DNA of 64,000 nt from Cupriavidus gilardii (GTDB taxonomy: Bacteria; Pseudomonadota; Gammaproteobacteria; Burkholderiales; Burkholderiaceae), in the NCBI RefSeq assembly GCF_008801915.1, contig NZ_VZOV01000021.1, forward strand, positions 1 through 64,000, given 5' to 3'. Of this stretch, positions 38,818-48,645 are shown piece by piece (the first letter of the stretch is position 1; each line of letters starts with the position of its first letter). Under the pieces are notes generated by a model. The model was given only the letters and a program-made list of their open reading frames with translations. It had not been told where the DNA came from and did no database searches. Made by a program: the position numbers and the translations under genes.

Positions 38818-41331
38818 TCATTCCGGCGCATCCGGCGCCGGCCGCCAGTAGCGCCGCGCCTGCTGCCGGAACGACGCGATCGCGATGCCGTCCCGATCCG
38901 CGACGACTTCGACCGCGCCGGTGCGATCGCTGCGATAGCGCGCGATCCCGCGGCGGCCATAGCGCGCCCATACCTGCGCATGCGGATGCCGGTAGCGGTT
39001 GCGATAGCCGAGCTGGAACACCGCCGCGGCGGGCCTTACCGCGTCGAGCCATTCGTCGCTGGACGAGGTGCGGCTGCCATGGTGCGGCACCAGCAGCAGG
39101 TCGGCGCGCAGCGCATCGGGCGGCAGGCGCGCCACCATCGCCAGTTCGGCGGCGCGGTCGATATCGCCGGTCAGCAGCATCGCGGCGTAAGGACTCGAGA
39201 CCCGCAGCACGCAGCTGCGCGCATTGCTGCCGATCGCCGCGTCGTCGCCCTGCCCCGGCAACGGATGCAGCAGTTCGAAACGCACGCCGTCCCATTGCCA
39301 CGCGATACCGGCCGCGCACACCTGACCGACATCGGGTCCGCCCCCGGGCGGCAACCGCCATAGCGGATGGCCACGCGGCAGCGAGCCCCACAGGCGCCGG
39401 ACCGGCAGCGCGGCCATCACGTCGCGCGCACCGCCGGCATGATCGGCATCCTCGTGGCTGATCACCAGCGCATCGAGCGAATGGATGCCGACCGCGCGCA
39501 GGAACGGCACCACCACGCGTTCGCCGGCGCTGGGCCGTGGCGCGTCGGCCGGGCCATAGGCTGGCCCGGCGTCGTACAGCAGCCGATGGCCGCGGGTCTC
39601 GATCAGCACCGCCGCGCCCTGTCCGACATCGAGCGCCGTCGCGCGGAAGGCCGCGGCCGGCAGCGGCGCGCGGCCGCTCGACAGCATCGGGATCAGCAGC
39701 ACCAGGCCGTGCACGCGCCAGCCCCAGCCGAAGGCGCGCGGGGCCAGCAGCACCGCCGTGCCGAGCAGCGCGAAGGCGAGCTCGACCGTGTCCGGCCGCG
39801 CCGCCTGCCAGACGGCCCAGTCCGGCGCCGCCAGCCGCACCAGCGCCGCCGCCAGCCATGCCATCGCCTGGTGCGCCAGCGCCAGCAGCGATGCGGCGGC
39901 CATCGCGATGGCGCCGCCTGCCGGCCAGTCCACGGGCCAGGCGGCCAGCAGCGCCGCGCACAACGCCAGCGGCGTCACCAGCAGGCTGACGAGCGGAATC
40001 GCCAGCGCATTGGCCAGCGGCGACACCACCGACACCTGCTGGAACAACAGCAGCGTCGGCGGCAGCAGTCCGATCGTGACGGCCCATTGCGTGCGCACCG
40101 ACTCGGCCAGGTGCCGCCGCACGCCCTGCCAGCGCGCCTGCCAGACCGAACGCTGCGACGGCTCGCCGCCGGTCACGGCCACGGTTCGCTGCGACGCCGC
40201 CACGAAGATCGCGGCGACCGCGCCGAACGACAGCCAGAAGCCCGCCGCCCGCACCGCCCACGGGTCGAGCGCCAGCGCGACCGCGGCGGCCCAGGCCAGC
40301 ACCAGCGAGGCCGGCGGCCGGCGCTGCCACCACAGCGCCAGCGCGGCCACGGACACCATCGCCACCGTGCGTTGCGCCGGCACCTCCATACCCGACAGCA
40401 GCCCATAGCCGAGCGCCATCGCCACGGCGACCAGCGCCGCCGCCCGCTGCGCCGGACAGCGCAACGGCAGCGGCCGCCGCAGCCATCTGCCCACGCCAAA
40501 CGAGCGCCGCCACAGGGCCCGTGCCAGCGCGCCCGCCAGCCCCGAGATCATCGTGATATGCAGGCCCGAGATGCTGACCAGATGGCCGATGCCGGTGCGC
40601 GTGAACCAGCGCCACTGCTCGGCGGCGATGCCGCTCTGGTCGCCGATCGCCAGCGCCACCAGCACGCCCGCCAACGGCGCCTCGGCCGGCATCGCCGCCA
40701 GCATGCGCGACCGGATCTGCGCACGCCAGCGGGCAATGCGCCAGGCCGGCCGCAGGGCCACCGGCGCCGCGGCGCGGGCCGCCAGCACGTAGCCGGTTGC
40801 GCCAATGCCCCGCTGCAGCAGCCAGTATTCGTAGTCGAAGCCATGCGGATTGGCGAGACCATGGGGGCGCTTCAGCCGTGCGGTCACCGCCAGCCGCGTG
40901 CCGGGCAGCAGATCGGGCGGCGCCTGCTGCCAGCCGAGCGACAGCAGCGGCGGCAAGCCGGCCGGCCTGTCGCCGTCGACCGTGAACGCGAAACGCAGGC
41001 CCTCGCCGTTGCCGGTCGGCAGTCCCGACACCACGCCCGTCAGCGACAGCGTGACGCCTTCGAACTGCGCCGCAAGCCGCTCGGCCAGGCGACGCTCGGC
41101 ACGCCAGACGGACCATGCCGCGCCGACGATCAGCGCGGCCAGCACGGTGGCCAGCAAGCGCACATGGAAGCCGATCGAGGAGGGCCCCGGACGCCCGGCA
41201 AGCGGCGGCAGCGCGAGCACCACGACCAATGCGGCCAGACCGGCGGTCACGGCGATCGACGCGGGCGGCAATGCCGGCAATTGCTGCACCAGCCAGCAGC
41301 CCGCGACGAAGGCGCACAGCGTCAGGCGCAT
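38818..41331 (-). CDS. comEC: DNA internalization competence protein ComEC/Rec2
   Basis: This 837-residue membrane protein would carry transforming single-stranded DNA across the inner membrane. It has an N-terminal DUF4131-type domain, a Competence domain (GIGHLVSISGLHITMISG, then many helices), and a C-terminal MBL-fold domain (ATALDVGQGAAVLIET, VISHEDADHAGG, LLVPHHGSRTSS). I use the ATG at 41331 because the frame upstream encodes a Cys/Arg-rich low-complexity stretch. It is last in the lolC-lolD-tatD-comEC direction. Confidence 0.94.
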   Translation of the reverse strand: MRLTLCAFVAGCWLVQQLPALPPASIAVTAGLAALVVVLALPPLAGRPGPSSIGFHVRLLATVLAALIVGAAWSVWRAERRLAERLAAQFEGVTLSLTGVVSGLPTGNGEGLRFAFTVDGDRPAGLPPLLSLGWQQAPPDLLPGTRLAVTARLKRPHGLANPHGFDYEYWLLQRGIGATGYVLAARAAAPVALRPAWRIARWRAQIRSRMLAAMPAEAPLAGVLVALAIGDQSGIAAEQWRWFTRTGIGHLVSISGLHITMISGLAGALARALWRRSFGVGRWLRRPLPLRCPAQRAAALVAVAMALGYGLLSGMEVPAQRTVAMVSVAALALWWQRRPPASLVLAWAAAVALALDPWAVRAAGFWLSFGAVAAIFVAASQRTVAVTGGEPSQRSVWQARWQGVRRHLAESVRTQWAVTIGLLPPTLLLFQQVSVVSPLANALAIPLVSLLVTPLALCAALLAAWPVDWPAGGAIAMAAASLLALAHQAMAWLAAALVRLAAPDWAVWQAARPDTVELAFALLGTAVLLAPRAFGWGWRVHGLVLLIPMLSSGRAPLPAAAFRATALDVGQGAAVLIETRGHRLLYDAGPAYGPADAPRPSAGERVVVPFLRAVGIHSLDALVISHEDADHAGGARDVMAALPVRRLWGSLPRGHPLWRLPPGGGPDVGQVCAAGIAWQWDGVRFELLHPLPGQGDDAAIGSNARSCVLRVSSPYAAMLLTGDIDRAAELAMVARLPPDALRADLLLVPHHGSRTSSSDEWLDAVRPAAAVFQLGYRNRYRHPHAQVWARYGRRGIARYRSDRTGAVEVVADRDGIAIASFRQQARRYWRPAPDAPE

Positions 41332-41460
41332 CGCGGCCCGGCAATAGCGGCGGCGGCAATAGCGGCCGCAGCAATGGCAGGAACAGCAGGCGCCGCAGAG
41401 AACGAAACGACGATAGCGGCCGCAACGACCGCACGCACCGCAGACATGCACGCCCCCGCT
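41332..41460. repeat. Low-complexity GGCAATAGCGGC-like repeats before comEC
   Basis: Short units such as GGCAATAGCGG, GGCAATAGCGGCCGC and ACGATAGCGGCCGC recur between comEC and tatD. They occupy the leader of comEC and are open in several frames, which explains the artificial Cys-rich N-terminal extension. Confidence 0.55.
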
Positions 41461-41511
41461 CAAGGGATCACGATGCCGCGTTTATACCGCCGGGCGGCGG
41501 AACGAACCTTG

Positions 41512-42354
41512 TCAGTCCGTCACGGCGAAGGACGGTGCCATCGTCGCGGCAAAGGCGGCCAGCCGGGGCAGCGCCTCGGCCGCATTGCGCCAGGTCGCCC
41601 GGGCCAACGCGTCGGCATCGATGCCGCGCAGTTCGGCCAGCACGCGCGCGACGCCCGCCACCTCGGCCGGCGTGTTGCGCACCTTGCGCTGTTCGCCGAA
41701 CTGGTCGTCGGTCAGCCAGGCCGGCGCGATATCCGGGGCATCGGTCTCCAGCACCAGCGCGTCCAGCGGCAACTCCACCGCCAGCCGCCGGATCTGCCGC
41801 GCGCGGCTGAACGTCACGTTGCCGCCGAAGCCGAGCTTGAAGCCCTGCTCGACGAAGCGCTGCGCCTGCTGCGCGCTGCCGTTGAAGGCATGGGCGATGC
41901 CGCGCCGCACGCCGACGCGCCGCAGTTGCGCGGCAACCTGATCCTGCGACTTGCGCACATGCAGCAGCACCGGCAGATCGAACTCGCGCGCGATCTTCAG
42001 CTGCTCGACGTAGAGCCAGCTCTGATGCTGCGCGTCGAGGCCCGGCACGAAGAAGTCCAGGCCGATCTCGCCGATGCCGACGAAGCGGGGGTCGGACAAG
42101 GCGACCTCGACCTCGCTGCGCAGCGCGTCCAGATCGGACTGCCCTGCCCCGGGCGTGCACAGCGGATGGATGCCGAGCGCGTAGACGCAGGCCGGATGGC
42201 GATGCGCCAGCGCGCGCACCGCGGCGAAGTTCGACACCGCCACCGCGGGCAGCACGATGCCGCCGACGCCGGCCGCGGCCGCGGCGGCCACCACCGCGTC
42301 GCGGTCGTCATCGAACTCGGCCGCGTCCAGGTGGCAATGGGTGTCGATCCACAT
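41512..42354 (-). CDS. TatD-family metal-dependent hydrolase
   Basis: The 280-residue TIM-barrel protein has DTHCHLD at the start, GEIGLDFF, LLHVRKSQDQ, IAHAFNGS and VLETDAPDIAP, all metal-site motifs of the TatD nuclease group. Relatives are 3'-5' exonucleases active in DNA repair or RNA processing. It lies 27 bases after lolD. Which TatD paralogue (TatD, YcfH or YjjV) it represents is not clear; the neighbouring lol genes recall ycfH of E. coli. Confidence 0.92.
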   Translation of the reverse strand: MWIDTHCHLDAAEFDDDRDAVVAAAAAAGVGGIVLPAVAVSNFAAVRALAHRHPACVYALGIHPLCTPGAGQSDLDALRSEVEVALSDPRFVGIGEIGLDFFVPGLDAQHQSWLYVEQLKIAREFDLPVLLHVRKSQDQVAAQLRRVGVRRGIAHAFNGSAQQAQRFVEQGFKLGFGGNVTFSRARQIRRLAVELPLDALVLETDAPDIAPAWLTDDQFGEQRKVRNTPAEVAGVARVLAELRGIDADALARATWRNAAEALPRLAAFAATMAPSFAVTD

Positions 42355-42381
42355 CGGGGACAGGCTCCGGCGTGCCGCGGG

Positions 42382-43140
42382 TCAGCGTTCGCGATGCAGA
42401 TGGCCGTCGCGCAGCCGCAGCACACGGTCGCAGCGATTGGCCAGATCGAGATCGTGGGTGACGATCACGAAGCTGGTGCCCAGCGTGCGCGACAGCTCCA
42501 GCATCAGGTCGTAGACGCCGCCGGCCGTATGGTCGTCGAGGTTGCCGGTCGGCTCGTCGGCCAGCACGCAGGCGGGCTGCCCCACCAGCGCGCGCGCGAT
42601 CGCCACGCGCTGCCGCTCGCCGCCCGACAGCTCGCCCGGACGGTGCTTCGCGCGCTCGCCCAGGCCGACGCGCGCCAGCATCGCCTGCGCCGCCTCGCGC
42701 GCCTCGCCCTGGCGCAGGCCGCGGATGCGCATCGGCATCGCGACGTTGTCCAGTGCGGTGAACTCCGGCAGCAGATGGTGGAACTGGTAGACGAAGCCGA
42801 GCGAGCGGTTGCGCACGAGGTTGCGCTCGGTCTCGCGCAGATCGGTGAAGGGCTTGCCGAGCAGCGCGACGCTGCCCGAATCGGGATTGTCGAGCCCGCC
42901 CAGCACATGCAGCAGCGTGCTTTTGCCCGAGCCGGAGGCGCCGACGATGGCGACCTTCTCGCCGGCGTCGATGCGCAGGTCGACGCCGCGCAGCACCTCG
43001 ACGTCGAGTCCGCCCTGGCGGAAACGCTTGCACAGCCCCTGCGCGGTCAGGATCGGCCTTGCCGCGGCGGTGGCGCCCGCCGGCACGGCCGCGGGGCAGG
43101 CGTCGGGGGAAGCGGCGCGGTTCAGCATGGTCTCACTCAT
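42382..43140 (-). CDS. lolD: Lipoprotein-releasing ABC transporter ATPase LolD
   Basis: LolD (252 residues) powers release of lipoproteins from the inner membrane to LolA. Walker A is GASGSGKST, the signature [15 protein letters not shown] and Walker [13 protein letters not shown]. An N-terminal extension of about 25 Ala/Pro-rich residues precedes the domain. The first eight bases overlap the lolC end. Confidence 0.96.
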   Translation of the reverse strand: MSETMLNRAASPDACPAAVPAGATAAARPILTAQGLCKRFRQGGLDVEVLRGVDLRIDAGEKVAIVGASGSGKSTLLHVLGGLDNPDSGSVALLGKPFTDLRETERNLVRNRSLGFVYQFHHLLPEFTALDNVAMPMRIRGLRQGEAREAAQAMLARVGLGERAKHRPGELSGGERQRVAIARALVGQPACVLADEPTGNLDDHTAGGVYDLMLELSRTLGTSFVIVTHDLDLANRCDRVLRLRDGHLHRER

Positions 43141-44383
43141 AGCGCAGCGCCTCCGCGGGGTTCACGCGCGCGGCGCGCCAGCTGGGATAGAGCGTGGCCA
43201 GGATGGCCAGCACGAAGGAAATGGTGCCGATGGTGGCGATGTCGTTCACGCGCGGGTCCGAGGGCAATTCGCTGATGAAATAGATGTCGCGGGGCAGGAA
43301 CTGGACCTGCAGGATCCGCTCGATGAAGGGCACGATCACGTCGATATTGGTCGCGATCAGCGTGCCGCCGAGCACGCCCAGCACGGTGCCGATGAAGCCG
43401 ATCGCCACCCCCTGCACGATGAAGATGCGCATGATCGAGCCGGGCTGCGCGCCCATCGTGCGCAGGATCGCGATATCGGCCTGCTTGTCGGTGACGGTCA
43501 TCACCAGCGTCGATACCAGGTTGAAGGCCGCCACCGCGATGATCAGCGTCAGGATGATGAACATCATCCGTTTCTCGGTCTGCACCGCCGCGAACCAGTT
43601 GCGGTTCTGCTTGGACCAGTCGCGCAGATAGAGCTCGCCGGACAGCGTGCCGGCCAGCGCATCGGCGACCTGCGGCGCGCGCTGCATGTCGGACAGCTTC
43701 AGCCGCAGGCCGTTGGGGCCATCGAGCCGGAACAGCGTCTGCGCGTCCTGGATGTCGATCAGCGCCAGCGCGCTGTCGAACTCGTAATGGCCCGACGAGA
43801 ACAAGCCGACCACGGTGAACTGCTTGAGCCGCGGCAGCACGCCGGCCGGCGTGATGGTGCCCTGCGGCGCCACCAGCGTGACCTTGTCGCCGACGCGCAC
43901 GCCCATCGCCGCGGCCAGCTCGCCGCCAAGCACGATGCCGAAGCCGCCCGGCTGCAGCTCGTTCAGGCTGCCGGCCTTGAACTGCTTGCCGATGTCCGAG
44001 ACCTTGGGCTCCTCGGCCGGGTCGACGCCGCGCAGCAGCACGCCGCGCACCGTGTCGTCGCGCGTCAGCATCGCCTGCGCGGCGACATAGGGCGCCGCGC
44101 CGACGACCTCCTTGTTGCGCATCGCCTCGGCGGCGGTGCGGCGCCAGTCCGGCAGCGTGGAAGGGCCGATCACCTCGATATGCGCGAGCACCGACAGCAT
44201 GCGGTCCCGCACCTCCTTCTGGAAGCCGTTCATCACCGACAGCACGACGATCAGCGCGGCCACGCCGAGCGCGATGCCGAGCATCGAGATCATCGAGATG
44301 AACGAGATGAAGGTATTGCGGCTGGCGCGTTTGCTGGCGCGGGTATAGCGCCAGCCGATCTGCCACTCGTAGGGAAAGTTCAA
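43133..44383 (-). CDS. lolC: Lipoprotein-releasing ABC transporter permease LolC/E
   Basis: The 416-residue permease has one membrane helix near residues 25-50 ([23 protein letters not shown]), a large periplasmic domain, and three helices in the C-terminal half including [20 protein letters not shown] and [15 protein letters not shown] choose a TTG start at 44383, where the family begins [15 protein letters not shown] and AGGAA stands seven bases upstream; an ATG at 44407 would add eight residues. One permease gene next to lolD suggests a homodimeric LolCD type. Confidence 0.94.
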   Translation of the reverse strand: MNFPYEWQIGWRYTRASKRASRNTFISFISMISMLGIALGVAALIVVLSVMNGFQKEVRDRMLSVLAHIEVIGPSTLPDWRRTAAEAMRNKEVVGAAPYVAAQAMLTRDDTVRGVLLRGVDPAEEPKVSDIGKQFKAGSLNELQPGGFGIVLGGELAAAMGVRVGDKVTLVAPQGTITPAGVLPRLKQFTVVGLFSSGHYEFDSALALIDIQDAQTLFRLDGPNGLRLKLSDMQRAPQVADALAGTLSGELYLRDWSKQNRNWFAAVQTEKRMMFIILTLIIAVAAFNLVSTLVMTVTDKQADIAILRTMGAQPGSIMRIFIVQGVAIGFIGTVLGVLGGTLIATNIDVIVPFIERILQVQFLPRDIYFISELPSDPRVNDIATIGTISFVLAILATLYPSWRAARVNPAEALRYE

Positions 44384-44495
44384 GACGGTTCCTGTGTTCG
44401 TTGCCAATGCGCGATGGGCGCAATTGCCCGCGCAACTGCCCGCGCAAATCCGGCGCCAATTCGGTGAATCGGGACGCGCCGGCCAGCCGCGAGTT

Positions 44496-44501
44496 TACAA
44501 T
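44496..44501 (+). promoter_or_regulatory. -10 element giving a very short leader
   Basis: TACAAT ends 10 bases before the ATG at 44512. Transcription would start near 44508, so the mRNA would have almost no leader. No clear -35 or ribosome binding site is visible. Confidence 0.4.
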
Positions 44502-44511
44502 CTCGCCAACC

Positions 44512-45663
44512 ATGACGACGCACCTGACCCTGATTGTGCCCTTTTCGGTCCCGCCCGGCGCGGATACCGAGGGCCTGGACGAACCGAACGGCACCGGTGG
44601 CGGCATTGCCGGCGCGCTGCTGCGCCAGTTGGAGTTGCCGGCGCTGGGAAAGTTGCTGACCCGCGCTGGCGCCACTGCGCGCGAGCGCCACGGCCAGGGC
44701 TACGACCCGACCGCGCTGCGCTCGCTGCCGCATGAACGCTGGCTGGCGGCGCGCGCGGGCCTGGACACGGCGCGCGTGCCCACCGCCCCCTACATGCGGC
44801 TGGCCGACCATGGCGGCGCCGCGGCGGGCCGCGACGAGCGGTCGTGGGTCTGCCTGCAGCCGGTCCATATCCATGCCGCGCGCGATCATCTGGTGCTGAT
44901 GGACCCGGCGCTGCTGACGCTGGACGCCGCCGAATCGGCCGCGCTGCGCGAGGCCATCGGGCCGCTGCTGGACGATTCCGGCATTGCGCTGGACGCTCCC
45001 CATCCCGGCCGCTGGTATCTGCCCGAGGCCGTGTTCGGCCCGCTGGACGCGACGCCGCCGCTGCGCGCGGCCGGCCGCAATATCGATGTGTGGATGCAGT
45101 CCGGCCCGCGCGAGCGTGACTGGCGTCGGCTGCAGAACGAGATCCAGATGACCTGGTTCGACCATCCGGTCAACCAGGCGCGCGAGGCCAGCGGCGCGCT
45201 GCCCGTCAACTCGGTCTGGCTGCATGGCGGCGGCGCGCTGCGGCCGGTGCCACGGCTGGCCGATACGGTGCTGGCCGACGATCCGCTGCTGCGCGGGCTG
45301 GCGCTGGCCGGCGGCGCCGCATGCCGGCCCTTGCCGTCCTCGCTGGCGGCGCTGGCCTCGGAGACGTCGCAGCACGCCGACGGCAGTGCCATGGCACTGC
45401 TCGATGCCTGCGCCTCGGCCTATATCGCCGAGGACTGGGGCAGCTGGATCGAGCGGCTGCATGCGCTCGAGGCCGACTGGTTCGCGCCGGCGCTGGCCGC
45501 GCTCGAGGCGGGCCGGCTGCAGGCGCTGACGCTGGTGCTCGGCGGCGACGACCATCACGCCGAATTCACCGTGCGCCGGGGCGACCTGCGCAAGTTCTGG
45601 CGCGGCCTGGGCATGCGCGGCGACTGGCGCGCGCTGCTGTCCGATCTGGCGCTGGCCGCATGA
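44512..45663 (+). CDS. COG4255-like conserved protein (phosphoglycerate-mutase-like annotation)
   Basis: This 383-residue soluble protein matches the uncharacterised family that precedes recJ in many betaproteobacteria. Segments include GYDPTALRSLPHERWLAARAG, QPVHIHAARDHLVLMDP, EIQMTWFDHPVNQARE, PVNSVWLHGGG and LTLVLGGDDHHAEF. Some databases call it phosphoglycerate mutase or a regulatory protein, but I see no alkaline-phosphatase-type metal site that would support that. The start has no Shine-Dalgarno and a -10 is only 10 bases away. recJ follows after 91 bases. Confidence 0.85.
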   Translation: MTTHLTLIVPFSVPPGADTEGLDEPNGTGGGIAGALLRQLELPALGKLLTRAGATARERHGQGYDPTALRSLPHERWLAARAGLDTARVPTAPYMRLADHGGAAAGRDERSWVCLQPVHIHAARDHLVLMDPALLTLDAAESAALREAIGPLLDDSGIALDAPHPGRWYLPEAVFGPLDATPPLRAAGRNIDVWMQSGPRERDWRRLQNEIQMTWFDHPVNQAREASGALPVNSVWLHGGGALRPVPRLADTVLADDPLLRGLALAGGAACRPLPSSLAALASETSQHADGSAMALLDACASAYIAEDWGSWIERLHALEADWFAPALAALEAGRLQALTLVLGGDDHHAEFTVRRGDLRKFWRGLGMRGDWRALLSDLALAA

Positions 45664-45754
45664 GCGCGACCATGCCGATGCCACTTCTCCCGTCTTACCC
45701 GCTCAGTATGCGTTGCCGCCGCGCCGGCCCCTGCTCCGCTATCGTTCCGACTCC

Positions 45755-47452
45755 ATGACCCGCATCGCGATCCGCCCCCACCAGCCCGACCACGCCAGCG
45801 CCCTCGCCGCGCTGGGCCTGCATCCGACGCTGGCGCGCATCCTGTCGGCGCGCGGCGTCACCCATGCGCGCGAGCTGGCCACCGACCTGCCCGAGCTGAT
45901 GGCGCCGCAGGCGATGAAGGGCATCGACCGCGCCGCAGTCTATCTGGCCGACGCGATCGCGGCCCGCCGCCGGCTGCTGATCGTCGCCGATTACGACTGC
46001 GACGGCGCCACCGCCTGCGCGGTCGGCGTGCGCGGTTTGCGGATGCTCGGCGCGCAGGTCGACTACATCGTGCCGAACCGCTTCGAATACGGCTACGGCC
46101 TGACGCCGGAGATCGTCGCGCTGGCGGCGCAGCGCAATCCCGACGTGATCGTCACCGTCGACAACGGCATCGCGAGCGTCGATGGCGTGGCCGCGGCCAA
46201 TGCGCGCGGCATCGACGTGGTCGTCACCGACCACCATCTGCCGGGCGACCGGCTGCCCGACGCCGCGGTGATCGTCAATCCGAACCAGCCGGGCTGCGGC
46301 TTCCCCAGCAAGAACCTGGCAGGCGTCGGCGTGATGTTCTACGTGCTGCTGGCGCTGCGCGCCGAACTGCGCCAGCGCGGCGTGTTCACGCCGGCCAGCC
46401 AGCCGCGGCTGGACACGCTGCTCGATCTGGTCGCGCTCGGTACCGTGGCCGACGTGGTCAAGCTCGACACCAACAACCGCATCCTGGTCGCGCAGGGCCT
46501 GAAGCGCATGCGCGCGGGCCGCATGCATGCGGGCGTGGCCGCGCTGTTCCGCGCGGCCGGACGCGAGGCCAGCCGCGCCACCACCTTCGATCTCGGCTTC
46601 GGCCTGGGGCCGCGGCTGAACGCCGCGGGACGGCTGGCGGACATGTCGCTCGGCATCGAATGCCTGCTCAGCGACGATGCGGAGCGCGCCTGGGAGATCG
46701 CCCAGCAGCTCGATGCGATGAACCGGGAGCGGCGCGACATCGAGGCGGGCATGCAGCAGGAAGCGCTGCAGATCCTCGAACGTCCGCTGGACGGGCTCGA
46801 TCCGTCGTCGCGCTTTACCGTCAGCGTGTTCAACGACACCTGGCACCAGGGCGTGATCGGCATCGTCGCGTCGCGCCTGAAGGAGAAATTCCATCGGCCG
46901 ACGATCACCTTCGCGCCGGGCGACGAGGCCACGATCAAGGGCTCGGGCCGCTCGATCCCGGGCTTTCATCTGCGCGATGCGCTCGATCTGGTCTCCAAGC
47001 GTCATCCCGGTCTGCTGGTCAAGTTCGGCGGCCATGCGATGGCGGCCGGCCTGACGCTGCGGGCCGGCGACTTCGAACGCTTCATGGACGCGTTCGAGGG
47101 CATCGGCCGCGAATGGCTGACCGACGATCACCTGGCCCGCGTGATCGAGACCGACGGCGAGATCGAGGACCACTGCTTCGATCCGGCCTTCGTGTCGCTG
47201 CTGGAGCAGCAGGTATGGGGCCAGGGCTTCCCGCCGCCGACCTTCTGCGGGGAGTTCGACGTGCTGCGCCAGACCGTGCTCAAGGGCAAGCATCTGAAGC
47301 TGCAGCTCGGACGCGGCAAGCGCCAGTTCGACGCGATCTGGTTCAACCACGCCGACACGCTGGGCGCCAGCGCGATGGTCGCCTACCGGCTCGACAACAA
47401 CACCTTCAACGGCGTCACGCGCGTGCAGATGGTGATCGAGCACGCGCAATAG
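45755..47452 (+). CDS. recJ: Single-stranded-DNA-specific exonuclease RecJ
   Basis: RecJ (565 residues) is a 5'-3' single-strand exonuclease in RecF recombination and mismatch repair. DHH-family motifs are ADYDCDGATA, VTVDNGIAS, VVTDHHLPG and NPNQPGCGFPSKNLAGVGV. The DHHA1 part has FGGHAMAAGLTL, and an OB-fold domain closes the protein. I use the ATG at 45755, where the family sequence (MTRIAIRP) begins. Confidence 0.96.
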   Translation: MTRIAIRPHQPDHASALAALGLHPTLARILSARGVTHARELATDLPELMAPQAMKGIDRAAVYLADAIAARRRLLIVADYDCDGATACAVGVRGLRMLGAQVDYIVPNRFEYGYGLTPEIVALAAQRNPDVIVTVDNGIASVDGVAAANARGIDVVVTDHHLPGDRLPDAAVIVNPNQPGCGFPSKNLAGVGVMFYVLLALRAELRQRGVFTPASQPRLDTLLDLVALGTVADVVKLDTNNRILVAQGLKRMRAGRMHAGVAALFRAAGREASRATTFDLGFGLGPRLNAAGRLADMSLGIECLLSDDAERAWEIAQQLDAMNRERRDIEAGMQQEALQILERPLDGLDPSSRFTVSVFNDTWHQGVIGIVASRLKEKFHRPTITFAPGDEATIKGSGRSIPGFHLRDALDLVSKRHPGLLVKFGGHAMAAGLTLRAGDFERFMDAFEGIGREWLTDDHLARVIETDGEIEDHCFDPAFVSLLEQQVWGQGFPPPTFCGEFDVLRQTVLKGKHLKLQLGRGKRQFDAIWFNHADTLGASAMVAYRLDNNTFNGVTRVQMVIEHAQ

Positions 47453-47469
47453 CAAGCCGGCGCCTCACG

Positions 47470-47555
47470 CTGTCGCCCCCGCGCAGGCGGGGCGGCAGCG
47501 GCTTGTCCGGCCAGTTTGCAGTCACTGGGTCGCCGCCTGCGTGGGGACGACGAAA
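47470..47555. repeat. Dispersed intergenic repeat of the CCCCCGCGCAGGCGGGG type
   Basis: A GC-rich hairpin (CGCCCCCGCGCAGGCGGGGC, near 47474-47493) is followed by a diverged inverted copy (CGCCTGCGTGGGGACGACG, near 47535-47553). Such paired repeats are common between convergent genes in Burkholderiales and related groups. Here it separates recJ from the convergent LysM gene. Confidence 0.55.
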
Positions 47556-47563
47556 CGGATCGC

Positions 47564-48316
47564 CTATCCCCGTGCGGGCAGCATGCTGGCCGGATCGACC
47601 GGCTTGCCGTTGCCGCGCACCTCGAAATGCAGCTCGCTGGCGGCGGCGCCCATGCGGCCCACCACCTGGCCCGCATCGACGTGGGCGCCTTCCTTGACCA
47701 TCGGCTGATCCAGATTGCCGTAGACGGTCAGCCAGTCGTCGTTGTGCTTGACGATCACCAGCGTGCCATAGCCGCGCAGCGCGCCGACATGGATGGCCCA
47801 GCCGGCCGCGGCCGCGCGCACGGTGCCGTTGGCCGGCACCGCGATGCGAAGGCCCTTGCTCGACGGCGGCGAATAGCCGTGCGTGACCGTGCCGTCCGCC
47901 GGCCATTGCAGCGCGATGCGGCTGGACGGCGGCCGGCTCGACGGCGCCGCGGCGCGCGGCGTGTCCTCGACCGTGGTCGGGCCGCTGGCGTTGCTCGCCG
48001 CCGCCGCCGTGGCGCCGGCGGCAGGCCGGACGCGGATCAGCTGGCCCACTTCGATGCGGTCGGCGCTTGGCAACGCGTTCCAGCGCACCAGATCGCGCAC
48101 CGAGCGGCGATGGCGGCGCGCGATCGAATACAACGTGTCACCGGAGCGGACACGGTAGAAGCCATCCGGCGCGGGGCCGCCCTCGCCCACCGTGCCGCAG
48201 CCGGCCAGCGTGGCCAGCATCGTGGCGGCCAGCGCGGCGATGGCGCGACGCCGGCCGATGGCGGGGGCGTCGGTGGCGGTCGCGGTCGGGAAGGTCGTGG
48301 TGGCTGGCATCGTCAT
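47564..48316 (-). CDS. NlpD-like lipoprotein with LysM and degenerate M23 domain
   Basis: This 250-residue protein has a lipoprotein signal (IAALAATMLATLAGC), a LysM domain (YRVRSGDTLYSIARRHRRSVRDLVRWN), an Ala/Pro/Ser linker and a LytM (M23) domain. The catalytic ligands are lost: KGLRIAV stands where KGIDIA is usual and SELHFEVR where HLHFEIR is usual. As with E. coli NlpD and EnvC, it is probably not a peptidase but an activator of an amidase at the septum. ATG at 48316 is chosen; an ATG two codons later is also possible. Confidence 0.9.
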   Translation of the reverse strand: MTMPATTTFPTATATDAPAIGRRRAIAALAATMLATLAGCGTVGEGGPAPDGFYRVRSGDTLYSIARRHRRSVRDLVRWNALPSADRIEVGQLIRVRPAAGATAAAASNASGPTTVEDTPRAAAPSSRPPSSRIALQWPADGTVTHGYSPPSSKGLRIAVPANGTVRAAAAGWAIHVGALRGYGTLVIVKHNDDWLTVYGNLDQPMVKEGAHVDAGQVVGRMGAAASELHFEVRGNGKPVDPASMLPARG

Positions 48317-48645
48317 GGCGGCATCGGAAATCTGGCGCCCGCCGCAATATCGATGGCCCGGATCTACGGGCCCGGCTGTCGCGGCGGCGGACTGGAACGG
48401 CGGATAAAAACGGAAGCGGCGCCACCGATGTAACGGTTGACGCACCCGCAACTGTAGACCATCGGTCACGGCCACAGTTCGGCGCGGCGTCCGGAATCGC
48501 CCAGCGGTGACCCGGGCAGGACCCGAGCCGCCGCGGCCCCGGCATCGCCAAAGCGTGGCCGTCCGCGCGGCGCATTATCCGTCATTGCCCGGGGAATGCC
48601 TCCCCGTTCCGCTATAATTCACGGTTTTCAAAGCGCAAGAACACC
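48317..48645. other. Intergenic region with the prfB promoter
   Basis: The only clear signal is a perfect TATAAT at 48613-48618, which would start prfB mRNA about 20 bases before the ATG at 48646. No -35 at proper spacing is seen (TTGCCC at 48585 is 22 bases away). The rest holds the leader of the divergent LysM gene and no open frame with gene-like features. Confidence 0.5.

Noticed and set aside
41332-41463. Cys-rich N-terminal extension of ComEC (44 residues)
   Set aside because: It is translated from low-complexity repeats. The membrane protein's own first helix begins at the ATG at 41331.
39367-43275. Plus-strand open frame of 1302 codons
   Set aside because: Antisense to comEC, tatD and lolD. 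It has no recognisable domain, despite its length.
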